This document shows positions 23,562 to 34,084 of a stretch of 64,000 bases of DNA, one piece after another. Numbering within the stretch: position 1 is the first letter of the stretch; each line of letters opens with the position of its first letter. The notes under the pieces were generated by a model. It made no database searches. It was given only the letters and a program-made list of their open reading frames with translations, and was not told the DNA's origin. Position numbers and translations under genes: made by a program. The DNA comes from Adiantum capillus-veneris (lineage: Eukaryota > Streptophyta > Polypodiopsida > Polypodiales > Pteridaceae): positions 123,965,043 to 124,029,042 of the forward strand of contig CM043960.1 of assembly GCA_014529385.2 (NCBI GenBank), in the 5' to 3' direction.

Positions 23562-25094
23562 CTGCATTGATATATCATGTAAACATTCAAATATACGATA
23601 ACTTAAATACTAGCAAAGTTGAACAAGCAAAACACTTACAAGTTCATTCTTTGCAAACTGCTTAGCAACGCAATCTCAGGCACTTTGGTAGGATCTATGA
23701 TAGTGCACAAAACACGACAACGCTTCTCCTTAGAAGTGGAAAACCTTTCTTTAATTGCCTCTGTCCATGCCACAGTACGATGATTCCCTTCCCAAACATA
23801 GAACATGTGATTGACAAGATCTTGAAACTTTGGTTTCTTTTTCAATTCACATTCAAATTCATCATTGATCTCATTCCATAGAGGTCCCCATGTTGCTTTG
23901 ATCTCATCTTGAGTACACACAAAAGTTAAACTTTAAACAAAATCCAAAGAATGTGCACAATGGCAAAAAGATAGAAAGTATTGATATACCTCTCACAAGG
24001 CTCTCCTCTCTTTTGCATGTCAATAAAGAGACAATGAAAGCTCCTTTTTCTAGCATATAGCCTTCTTTTGTGAAGGCAGACTTCAACCCACTAAGATCGT
24101 CTCTCAACCCTCTCACCCTTGCATATGGAATCAATCTGCACAAGGGAATAGAGGGACAATCAAAGCAGCTAAATATACGTGTGCTCTCAAGCATAGTTGC
24201 TCCCCTATGCATGAAGATTTTTTGCTCATCCTCCATTTCTGCGGCTGCACTAACCTCGTCCCTTATCTCCCATGGGACTATCTGCAACCCATTCTCCTCA
24301 AAGGCTAGTGTCTCATCTATCTCATGTAAAGATCCCTGCCCCATGTCCATAGATAGAATCTCCTCTTCTTGTGTTTCTAGCTCCTCTACCATGATAGTAG
24401 CTGAAACCGAAGAGACTTGGTCACTACTGTCCACCTGACCATAAGAGATTTGGTCACTACTCCTCCCTCTCCGGGCACGACCACGGGATCTAGGGCTGAT
24501 CCAACGTAAATAAACAATTCAACATTTTTAGTAACCTTCAAAAAGAAATCAATTGTTGACGGAAGCACATAATGAACCATAAAGTATTGTTATGGAATAA
24601 TAAAATGAAACAAAATTGAATATAGAGCACTATTTCAAATACTATGCATAGCCCATGAGATACATCTTCAATAGATTTTAGAAACCAAGGCTATTTATTT
24701 ATTCCAACATTATTAAAAAATGTAAAAAATTCATAATAATATTTAATTGCAGATATTTAAAACTTTGAAACACCTGGCAGGAGGATGCCCTCTTCGATTA
24801 GATGTACCATTTTTGCATGCCATCGATTGCCCTTGTTGTGAATTGACCTACACAAGTCAAAGCTAAACTTAAATTTGCAAACATGGCATAAGTAGCTCTA
24901 CATTTAAAATAAAGTTGTATTAGCAAAAAAACAAACAAAATGCACAATCTCTAGTTGGTTGGACATAATGATACATCATTTAACACCATTTGGTGGGAAG
25001 CAATTGGCTAAGCAAGCCAACCACGAAAAAATTTCAAGCCTGTCGATAGGGCCGCGCGCCGGCGTTCGGTCATTGGGACAACCCACAAAGAGTA

Positions 25095-25228
25095 AATGTT
25101 TAGAAATTAGGTTACTTTTTACACATTTTTTCCTCTATTTTAGCTTGGAATTTCTTCTTTTCCCCTTGCGCTCAACAAGAATTTTGGAAATTGAAAAATG
25201 ACAGGAAATTAAGCTGACACACATTTTG
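25095..25228. mobile_element. hAT-type MITE, eroded partial copy
   Basis: The interior words AAATTAGGTTACTTTTT, CCTCTATTTT, TTGCGCTCAACA and GGAAATTGAAAA match the two other MITE copies at 8490-8698 and 36759-36980. The terminal inverted repeats are not recognisable. It lies between the start of the ParB-methyltransferase gene and the truncated MULE transposase. Confidence 0.7.
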
Positions 25229-25229
25229 T

Positions 25230-27026
25230 GTGCATCGTGTGCATGGATGGCCAACAATGTCTGCACATGTTTATGATCCGTTTGTTTGTGAACTTCTGAC
25301 AATTGCTGAATTTACTATGGAGAATAAGTTTGCACAAATAGAGTTTTGGAGGATGCTCAATAAGGTGGTTGAAGTCCAAGGGTATGATAAGCCCGAGTTT
25401 AGAGGTTTCATGGCTGATGAAGCAAATGAAAATTGGATAGCAGTTAGAACCGTTTATTTTGGAGGTCCCAATATGGCTATGCCTGCCAAAGAACGATCAT
25501 GTGTGTTCCATTGGGAGAAATCCATGATCCGTCATACTGTGAAGTGCATTAAGCCTTCCTCCCAAGAAGAACACAAGATTAAATGCCGCAATTGGCGAAT
25601 CGCATCGTCAGAGAATCAAGCAAAAATCTGCAAGGGAGAACTTCGTCGCTATTGGAGAGCTGGGCATGCTATTGATGGAGAGGTTTCATGTCTAGAGACT
25701 TGGTTGGCTTGGTGGGATGTCAGAGTTTCACATTGGGGAGGACGATTTGTTATGCAAGATGAGTCTGGCATTTTTATCGCTAACACTAACTTGTCTAAGA
25801 GCAAACATGCTAGCATGTGGGCATGCTTGGGTTTCAAAGACAAAATTAGTTTGTATGAAGCTGCAGGGGCAGACATGGCAATGGCAGTGCTACAAAGTGT
25901 AAAGTATAATACTTACCTTAAAGGTGCAAAGACATGTAGTGGTCAGGGTATACAAGACCTTGCCCAGAGATTCTTTAATCGATCGTCCACAGCTTCGGGT
26001 GCTACAAAATTGGTCAATCTTGCTCACTCTTCGATGAAAGAAATGGGTTTGCAAAGTCAAGAGATGAATAGGTCATATAGTAGGGAGAAGAGTGTGAAGA
26101 AAAAAAGGTCAATCTTTGTGGATGGTGGTGTTGTGCTAGAGGAGGATAGCCACATACCTGATTTTGTTACAGTTACTGAACACATTAGTGGAAAAAGACA
26201 TGCAAATGTACAAGGGGATACAAAATATTGGCCAGAGGTGAAAGTTGCAAAGACGGTATGGGCGATTAGGAGAACTGAACCCAGACGTACGATGACATGT
26301 TTTGGGATTTTGCAGGATCAAACAGAGAGATGTGGAGGATTCATTAATGAAGGCTCTAATGACATTAAGAGAGGGATTGCAGCACCTTGTTTTTGGGGTC
26401 GGAGAAAATATCCCTCATCTGGGTCAAATCCTGGGGGGATAATAGAGGGTTATGTTTGGTTTTGCAATGCTAGTAATTTGCACACATGGAAAATTCATGA
26501 CATGGTGGTGGGACCACCCGGACCTGCACCAAACGTTTGGAGTGTTGTTGAGGGCACTAATCTTGTGCCATATGAGGCATAACAACTACAAGCTAATGGA
26601 TTTGTCCTTCATCAGCAACATGGAGCAAGAGGTGTAGTTCTGAATGGGGGGATTCGAGATGCAAATAGAGTTCCGAGTGCCTTTCGACCAAGATATAGGG
26701 ATGGCAAGGTTGTCAAGTGGCGATCCAAATTAACAAAGGAATTTCAGACGAGAATTGATTTGGGGAAATGCTTGGTGGCAGAATTGATTAAAGAAGTTAT
26801 TATTGTGTGCAATGAAACACATGTTTTCTATGTTGGCACAGAGGGCTCAAGGATAAAGGGAGTTTCATACTCTGTGACATTATCAGACTTTCCAAGGTGA
26901 ACTTGCGAAGATTTTTAGAAGAGAGAGTCCAAGAGGCTAACATATGTGCCATGCAAGCATATATACTATGTGTTTCTTCATGTTCTAGGTTTGGACTCTC
27001 ATGCCCATGAGAGTCCAAACCCATGA
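25230..27026 (+). pseudogene. MULE-type transposase C-terminal part with SWIM finger
   Basis: A 450-codon frame continues in the same phase past a TAA (26580) to about 27026. Near its start GFMADEANENW fits the second catalytic Asp region of Mutator-like transposases. About 30 residues on, ERSCVFHWEKSM gives the C-x2-H signature of MULE DDE domains. The end of the frame reads SDFPR, stop, TCEDF, stop, KRES and later VPCKHIYYVFLHVLGLD. That is the SWIM pattern CxCxnCxH, with its first Cys replaced by TGA (26898-26900). A second internal stop is TAG at 26916-26918. The N-terminus with the first Asp is missing, and the frame begins next to the MITE remnant. Transcription runs away from the ParB-methyltransferase gene. 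Family call is by motif. Confidence 0.7.
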
Positions 27027-27046
27027 GAGCCCATGAGTTCATGCAC

Positions 27047-27158
27047 CAAGCGGCTTTGACAAAGGTAGAGCTCTTTCAAGCTCTTAGTGGAGTACAACTG
27101 AACAAGCGGCTTTGACAAAGGTAGAGCTCTTTCAAGCTCTCAGTGGAGTACAACCGAA
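27047..27158. repeat. 56-bp tandem duplication
   Basis: Copies begin CAAGCGGCTTTGACAAAGG at 27047 and 27103 and continue with GAGCTCTTTCAAGCTCT and GGAGTACAAC. They directly follow the MULE transposase end. Confidence 0.9.
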
Positions 27159-27652
27159 CACGCAGCAGTAGATCAAGTTTTGTGCTCTAAAGTTTTTGTA
27201 TGTCATTGTGGGGTTTTTGTCAATCTATGATGGCCCCTATAGCCGTGCCTCTGGGTGTGAAGGTTTTGCACTATATGTGTTTTGTGGTCCTATGATGAGC
27301 CTTGTTGTGCGAGAGAATATCTAAGGTTTTGAGCAAGTTTTTGAGATGTACCAATGAATTAGATGTGGATGTATGGTTCTTTTATTTGAAAAAAATAAGA
27401 TATGACTGGTTCATTTTACTCCTCTATGTTGAATATCTGAACTATTGCAATATTGATATGCTTTTTTTATATTGTATATATTCGCTCGATTTCCTGTTCG
27501 CTCGGAAGTATTTGCTCGGGGTTAGGGATTCCTCATGGTCTAGGAACTCATGGAGTTAGGTTTAGCCAGTGTGGAGAAAAATTTAGTAGGGTCCCTCTCA
27601 CTCATGTCGCTGAGTGTTTACGGTTATCTCCACACACACTCATGTCACTGAG

Positions 27653-27697
27653 TGTAATCTACTCAATTATCCACTAAGCTACGTCATATTTCCTAAC
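27653..27697 (+). repeat. Copia LTR tail fragment
   Basis: The last 45 bases match the 3' end of the solo LTR at 22269-22990 (ATCTACTCAATTATC, AGCTACGTC, ATTTCCTAACAG). The upstream sequence does not match, so this is a truncated copy or a related subfamily. Confidence 0.6.
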
Positions 27698-27851
27698 AGT
27701 TATGGGCCCTAGTGTTTAGCAAAGGCTGATTTGGAGCGGCATGCACATTCATGAGATTAGTAGATTCTAAAGCATTTCGCACTATATGTGCAATATCTCT
27801 ATGAGACTAATTGTAGATCTACCAATCACCAATAGAGGTCATGGCTCGATT

Positions 27852-28201
27852 TGGCTCTCTATGTATTTGCACTCTATTTCTATTATCAACCCAGTATTTA
27901 CTTAATCTCTTTGTGCATTGAGTCTCCTAATTGTGGTTAGTATGGTTGCACATGATGCTCTCATCATTATCATGAATGCAAGCCTAATCTATCGACCCTA
28001 ATCTATGTACTTATCAAGTGGTATCAAAGCAAAAATAAGGTCTAGCACTTCCTAGCCTCATTAGTCTTGGTTTTGGGTGTTTGTAGATGCATAAATCTCT
28101 TTGCTAGATCATCTATGCACTCTCTCTCTTGCTTAGATGATTGTCATTCAAATCCTCTTGCATTGCACTTAGGTTTTTATGGTACAATTGGATTGTTGTT
28201 G

Positions 28202-28272
<71 letters not shown>

Positions 28273-30726
28273 CATTGTGTTCAAATCATGAGCCGATTTT
28301 TTGAGCTTGTAATTGCCTCAAATCCCTTGCTAAACATGTGTGTGAGTATAGAATTTCTCAATATCGCTCTAATGAGCTATAGAATGCTCTAATTGGGTTT
28401 GTTTTGAGCCTTTTTAGCTCTCGGCCAATTGCAAAAACATGCTTATTACCTGCGAGCTCAGCTCTATCGACAAGCAACTACTAAAGGTGCCTTGGCCTAA
28501 GGCGATGACCTTGACGTTGGGGCCCATGGTGGGGTCGCGTGGTCAAATCATCGCTTCCTTTTGAGGGGGTATGTGGTGGAACTCAAGTAACATTAAATCC
28601 AACTTAGCACCACTGGTCGGGACCACTAGCAATGTTGCATGCACTCTACCTCTCATTCAAACTTGCCACCCCATACGACCCCTTTTTTGAATGCCTTTTT
28701 GCGGTCCAGAATCCTTCGTTCACACGCCTCTCGGACTTGGAGATCAAAGGTCCACTACCCCGCATTCACACGGCTCCTTTACACCACAATAGTAGATATT
28801 CCCACGGGCATTAAAAAAACTCCAAGTTCTCACCCTTTTTTTGGTTTTTGGCAAGTGTTCTCACACAGCAGCCCAGAATCCTTCCTGTTGGGGGCATTCT
28901 CGCAGCTTGCAAGCCTACCTTATCTGGTCACTAGAGGAGCCTCTATCCCCACAAGTGATTTGGTTGCTTATCCACCACAATAGGGCACTCACACGAGAAT
29001 CTCTACCACACTCTTTTTATCCCCATCAATTATCTTTACGTGTTCTTCCCAAATAGTAACCCAAAGCTTTGTAAAGTCTACCTCAAAAGAATTTCCCGAG
29101 CTTCAATTTTTTTGTGTGTGAAGAGGAGCTCCATAAAGTGGAGAGTGGCTTCACAAGAATATCAATTTTGTAAAATCGTCGCACGAGGATAAGACACTGC
29201 CCCAAGTTGGGTAAGACCTTCCTCTCACACACTTCTACGAGTGCACCATTCCTGTTACATGCATTTTGGGGGGTGCACTACGGGCAAGGATAATCTCATG
29301 GTTTTTGAAGGCCAAGGATTCCACACTTGGAAGATAAAAACCAAGGGGTATTTAATGAAGAAGCAGATGTGGTCCACGGTCAAGCCATTGGGAGAGGAAG
29401 AGAGAATCGGGACTAGAGACTCTCACACACAATTCATAGCACGGGATGAGAAAGATTTAGGAATCCTTCTCACCGCTGTAGGGGATAATTACATCCACTA
29501 CCTAAATGAATGCAATATTTCATATGATGCATGGGTCACGCTTGAAAAGTATTTTGGATCCATAGCCAAACACTCCAAAATCTCTCTCAAAATTCAGCTC
29601 TATGGTCTTACCATGAAACCAAGAGATGATATTTCTTCTCTTGTCAACCAAATGAAGAGCATATGCACCCAATTGGCATACATAAAATGCCCGGTGGAGA
29701 ACGAAGACCAAGTAGCTATTCTACTCAAAGCGGTATCGGATGAAGATTATGGTCAGATTGTGAGAGTGCTCAAAATAAAGGAGCCCGTACCAAACCTAGA
29801 GGATGTCATTAACTCGCTCCAAGAACACGAGAAGAAGATCCGAGATACAAAGACTTTTGGAGGAGCTTTTATTGCTACATCATCAAGGAACCAAACAAAA
29901 CAAAGATGTAAACACTTCAATCGCACCAACCACACATCTGACAAATGTTACACAATCAACCCTTGTGTGCATTGTGATAAAAAATAATCATGGGTCTAAT
30001 TGGTGTATGTACAAAGATAAAGGCAATGTCAACATTACCTGAAGAATCTAATGGAGAAGTTTGCTATGCAGATGTACTTTGATGCACTCAATTTGTTCTT
30101 TTTCTTACACCCTAGTTGCTTACACTTCTCTAGGGGAGGAACTTGTCTCCCCTACAACCTTGTTGACTACCATTTCTCAAGGGGGGGAACACCCTACTGC
30201 CACTACTCTCTAAGGAAGACACTCTTTTGTACACCTAACTAAATGGGAGACTTAGACCCCACTAGAAGGTAACTTTGACATTTGATGTGCTCAGACACAA
30301 ATAGAGGAGGATTGTTACGAATTTGTGCCTAACGCAACACCATGGAGCTCTCCCCCTACTCTACCCTGTCTAGATTCAATGCATCTGCCTACTAGACTTG
30401 CGTACCACTTTTATTTGATGCTTCCATTGACTCCATATGGTACACCCACCCACACATACACTCATGAAGAGGCATGCATGACCTAGAAGACATTTGGGCT
30501 GATTTTGATGCCTACAATCATTGGTGATGTCATTCAAAGCTTTTCCCAAAAGTTTATATAATGGCTCTCTATGTATTTGCACTCTAATTCTATTATCAAC
30601 CCAATATTTACTTATTCTCTTTGTGCATTGAGTCTCCTAATTGTACTCAGTGTGGCTACACATGATGCTCTCATCATCATCATGAATGAAAGCCTAATCT
30701 ATCCACCTTAATCTATGTACTTATCA
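27852..30726 (+). mobile_element. Gag-only Copia deletion derivative
   Basis: The 3' LTR (30313-30726) runs from TGTTACGAATTTG to TTATCA and follows a purine tract (AATAGAGGAGGAT). The 5' LTR keeps only its last 165 bp (27852-28016), which match 30562-30726. A priming site TGGTATCAAAGC lies at 28019-28030. The leader contains a TG microsatellite (28204-28269). Between gag and the 3' LTR only about 300 bp remain, with no protease, integrase or reverse transcriptase. The copy therefore could not move without help. Confidence 0.85.
29241..30040 (+). pseudogene. Copia gag (UBN2-type) with zinc knuckles
   Basis: The frame of about 248 codons contains the typical Copia gag core: NLMVFEGQGFHTWKIKTKGY, then YDAWVTLEKYFGS, LKIQLYGLTMKPRDDI and DEDYGQIVRVLK. 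It ends in a tandem knuckle region. The first knuckle reads CKHFNRTNHTSDKC, with Phe where the second Cys is expected. The second starts PCVHCDKK and is completed only after a frameshift (HGSNWCMYK). Gag packages the RNA and forms particles. Here the loss of a zinc ligand and the frame break suggest an inactive protein. Confidence 0.82.
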
Positions 30727-30739
30727 TTGATTAATAGCA

Positions 30740-31090
30740 ATAATGCAAGGAATTGTGATCTCTATTTACCAGTCATTTTGGAGGACTATCTATAAGCGAT
30801 GGGGATACACATATCAATACTATCAGTCAACTAGAGAGGATAGGTAGATTACAAGTGTTACTGTTGTGCTAAAAGATATGCTAAGCGCGTACATTAGCAC
30901 CAAGAAATCCAATTGGGAAGGTTATCTCTCTAGTTGGATTTTGCTTACCATGAGGCAAAGCATGTTGCAATTGAGTTTGTTCCCTTCATGTTTAGGTCAG
31001 GTTCTCAACCTCGAACACCAGTTATGGTGGGATTGTCTACTGATGAGAAATCTTAGTTGTGGTAACTTGTTTAGCATACTCTAGTGAGTC
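30740..31090 (+). pseudogene. Gypsy integrase C-terminal remnant
   Basis: Immediately after the Copia 3' LTR the plus strand reads SFWRTIYKRWG and then VLKDMLSAYISTKKSNWEGYL. This matches the Gypsy integrase region around the third catalytic residue (usual pattern FW..L....GT, then LE.MLRAY). The segment QPRTPVMVGLSTDE follows in another frame. The DGQ-E segment itself is missing or mutated. Short fragment. Confidence 0.6.
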
Positions 31091-31326
31091 ATAACTAGAA
31101 AATACACACTATGTTGGATATGGGTTGGTTTCACCAAACGGTTGCAAAGGGATAATAATGTATCCATATGTTTTTTCTATTTCATTGAACCTCCTCTGCA
31201 CCGTGTTCTAGTCAAGTGAACAATTGGATCCATGAACGATGCCGTTGCGAAAAACATAAGTATCCTTATGAAAATATCACCACTTTTGTTTTTGGGGACG
31301 AAAACATCTCTCCAAGGTGGGAATAA

Positions 31327-31468
31327 TGTCACACCTAGGGTAAGACCGGACAGGCCAAGGGCCAGAACTCACATGTGGTCACAGGGTGCTATATTTTTAG
31401 CAAACTATAAGTCTATATATAGCGAGGGTGGGTGGAGAGTTGCATGTGCTAGTTCCTCACGGTCTCAA
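31327..31468 (+). repeat. LTR-like repeat, third copy
   Basis: It starts TGTCACACCTAGGGTAAGACC, contains TCTATATATAGCGAGG and ends near GCTAGTTCC, matching the units at 15254-15486. No primer site or coding region is attached. Confidence 0.6.
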
Positions 31469-32101
31469 AGCTCCTTGTGGGTGTAATGTACAACAATATA
31501 CAATTGTAAATATAAGGATATGTATAAAGTTCTCCCCACTTCCTTCCCCACATTGATAGTTTTTTCAATCAAAAGTTTGTTATCATTAATTTTCTATGTT
31601 GCACTAATGTACAAGGTTTTTCCAATAGTTCACAATTGCTCCAAAGAGGCCAAAAACATTGTGTTGCCATGCAACCCAAATTAACTGGCTTAATCCAATG
31701 GTCCAATATTGCTCAACACTCTACTAAGGCCAAAAAGAATCCATGTGCTGGGCCACACAAAAGAACCTTCTAATAAAAGAAAATGACACACATGCATGAT
31801 GAGTAAAAGTAGGATTTGGCAGCATGAAAATGAAAAGGCAAAAAGTGAAGAATCAAGTTATAGTGCCCATCAACTTGGCACAAAAGCTAAAAAAAGACAC
31901 TTTGTCTTCTCATGAATCCTAAAAATGCTCTTCAAACCATACCCCAAGTCAAAGGTGTAGCACTCATGAACTACAAAGGAAAAGACACTTTTGTCTTCTC
32001 ATCAATCTTGAAAATGCTCTTCAGCCAATACCATAAGTCAAGGTGTAGCACACATGAGGCCAGTGGATGTGCTTGGATGTGTGTGTGTGTTTGGGGGGAG
32101 G

Positions 32102-32138
<37 letters not shown>

Positions 32139-33042
32139 CTCTCTCCCATGACATTGCCAGGCAACTGTTTTTCATCTTTTGTAGTGTGCCACTCTTGTAC
32201 ACATTGAGCTCTTTCCACCACACAGTGCGCAAGGAAGATTCACAGCATTCTCCTTACTTCGAGAGAGAATTTGCATGCCCATTCATGGGATCTACCACAC
32301 TAGCCTGCACACGTGTGAGGTGTGAATCTACGCATGTTTCTGGCAATCTTTACAACACACATAGCATCCACCACAATGGCAGCTCTTATTCAGACATGCC
32401 CAACAATGTAACATCCAAACTCCCACTGGCTTTAACCTTCAGCATACACCTACATGAATCAAGGATAAGCCCAGGCTCACCTTTAAAGGTGAGTGCAAGG
32501 GAGAGACTCATGGTATTCATCCATTAGACAATATAACCATCAGCTTCATCATGCGTAGTATTGACTACCAACTTCCAACTAGCGTCAACAGTGCACAATA
32601 GTGGATGTAAACCTCGGTAGCAGTATACGCTCACATGCGCACACACGCGCCCGCACACACACACGCACACTACATCAATACCATGATCAATGTACTGAGT
32701 TTCTTGTCCCGATGTATAGGGTAATTGGAACGAACCTTCATGTTGATTAAATTATACAAGAATGATAAGAATACATAAATGTTTGAGCAAATAGAGCCAG
32801 GACATGGTGTTCTTTTGTATCCAAGTAATTGATTTAAAACAGCAACACAGACACACACATATACATCAATACCAAGATCCGTGTTCTAAGTTTCTGACAT
32901 AAATCTAGAGATGCGAGGCAGACGCACGGATATTTATATCGACGTTTCAAGGCAGACTCAACCAAAATGAACGCTAGCACTACAATAAGTATTAAATAGG
33001 AAGTACCAAAACAATTTGAAGGTAGCTGATAGGTCATAAGCA
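31469..33042. other. No gene; short tandem duplication and GA tract
   Basis: An imperfect duplication of about 88 bp spans 31893-32060 (copies share TTGTCTTCTCAT, AAAATGCTCTTCA and GTGTAGCAC). A GA tract lies at 32107-32136 and CA-rich sequence at 32630-32670. Nothing coding is recognisable. Confidence 0.6.
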
Positions 33043-33164
33043 CCACAGAAGATAGAAAAAAATAACATAGTGTCAACAATCCGAACTTGGACCAAAACTC
33101 GGACCACAGAAGATAGAAAAAATTAGAAGTGTCAACAATCTGAACTCGGACCAAAACTTCCCAA
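33043..33164. repeat. 61-bp tandem duplication
   Basis: The two copies begin CCACAGAAGATAGAAAAAA at 33043 and 33104 and share GTGTCAACAATC and GGACCAAAACT. The stretch from 33165 to 34084 shows no separate gene and may include the 3' UTR of the minus-strand kelch gene. Confidence 0.85.
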
Positions 33165-34084
33165 GGTGAAGTCTGCTTTATCCATCCACAAGCAGCACTT
33201 GCATGCATGAGCAATACTCTTTCAAACTTCAAAGAGGATCTTTTCCCCATCCAATCAAGCCTCAGCGGACTTTTACACTCAGTTATACCAAGTTCCCAAC
33301 TGCCCTCTAAAGAGCTTCTAGGGGTGAAACTCCCAACAATACCATTCTTTACAAACTATCTGCACGCTTTCATTACAACTGTCAATAAAGGACCAAAATA
33401 AAGAAAAAACATAACAGTGAGGTAGAAAGCCCCAACCTGCTTGTTTGTTGCCTGAATTAGTATACAAAAAGTGCAGATATGTAATCAATTTGACAAATAT
33501 CTGTAAGTAGGAAATATACAACACCCATAAGTAGTTACGCCTACCATCTCTGTGGTACAAAGTCCACAAGAACATTACTGTTGATCCTCATTAGTAATGG
33601 CAAACTCAATGAGATGCACTTACATTATCCGCCATTGGCCTGCATTTGACAGTTTGCCCATGGACCATGGCCATTGTGTTCAAGAACATTTCTTTGAGGC
33701 TGGCGTAGAAAGAGGGTGCGATCATTCAGCCCCAGCAAATCGTATCTGCCACAGAACCACCGTTGTACGACCATCTCCTTCACGGGCCTTCCATCCTTGG
33801 CGCAACAATATCCCCCGTGTACGTGTACACTCAGCACTATTGGAAGTAAAACAAACATCACTTGCCCCTACATAGAAACCCCAGACGATTCCTTGTCGTC
33901 CTATGTACCATGAATCAAATTCTTTAATCATGGCAGACTCGACGTTCCCGTCCAACGCACAGAGCCATGGCTTTGAACATGTGTCCTAATCTATTAGCTG
34001 GAGCCTGGAGTGAAGCTCCAACTGAGAAACTTTTCACATGCTGTACATGAGTCCAGAAGTAATTTCCAATGCAGAGTAGCTAAG

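Larger units (their letters stand above)
20000..24823 (-). pseudogene. Split ParB-like/DNA methyltransferase fusion gene, decayed
   Basis: I reconstruct exons on the minus strand at 24774-24823 (ATG; MACKNGTSNRRG), 23990-24489, 23640-23907, 23313-23561, 23102-23233, 22992-23011 plus 22068-22268, 21729-21989, 21379-21644, 21232-21306, 20701-21150, 20534-20655, 20457 downward, and a last exon ending at the TAA at 20000. Most junctions have GT-AG ends and keep phase. The N-terminus is basic (RGRARRGR). ParB-type motifs follow: LIPYARVRGLRDDL, VWEGNHRTVAW (the G-x-x-R box) and ALLSSLQRMN (the helix after it). After a linker comes a methyltransferase with the catalytic motif IV-like DFIFFDLPFG before the SAM-binding motif I-like CLDLGCGTAP and VALDID. 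This IV-before-I order is that of beta-class amino-methyltransferases. Breaks are a 41-bp duplication, TAG in exon 5, a one-base phase slip before exon 6 and a solo LTR in exon 6. The junction of the last two exons is unresolved. Function is inferred from motifs only. Confidence 0.68.

Noticed and set aside
24070-24438. Plus-strand 122-codon frame
   Set aside because: It is the antisense shadow of exon 2 of the ParB-methyltransferase gene, which has recognisable motifs on the minus strand.
24774-24850. Reading the first exon as a RAMA-like segment (KMVHLIEEGILLPG)
   Set aside because: Tempting because RAMA domains accompany methyltransferases, but that frame does not join the next exon in phase. 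The MACKNGTSNRRG frame does, and it begins with ATG.
33597-33955. Overlapping frames on both strands near 33.6-33.9 kb
   Set aside because: No motif on either strand; probably chance, possibly in the kelch 3' region.
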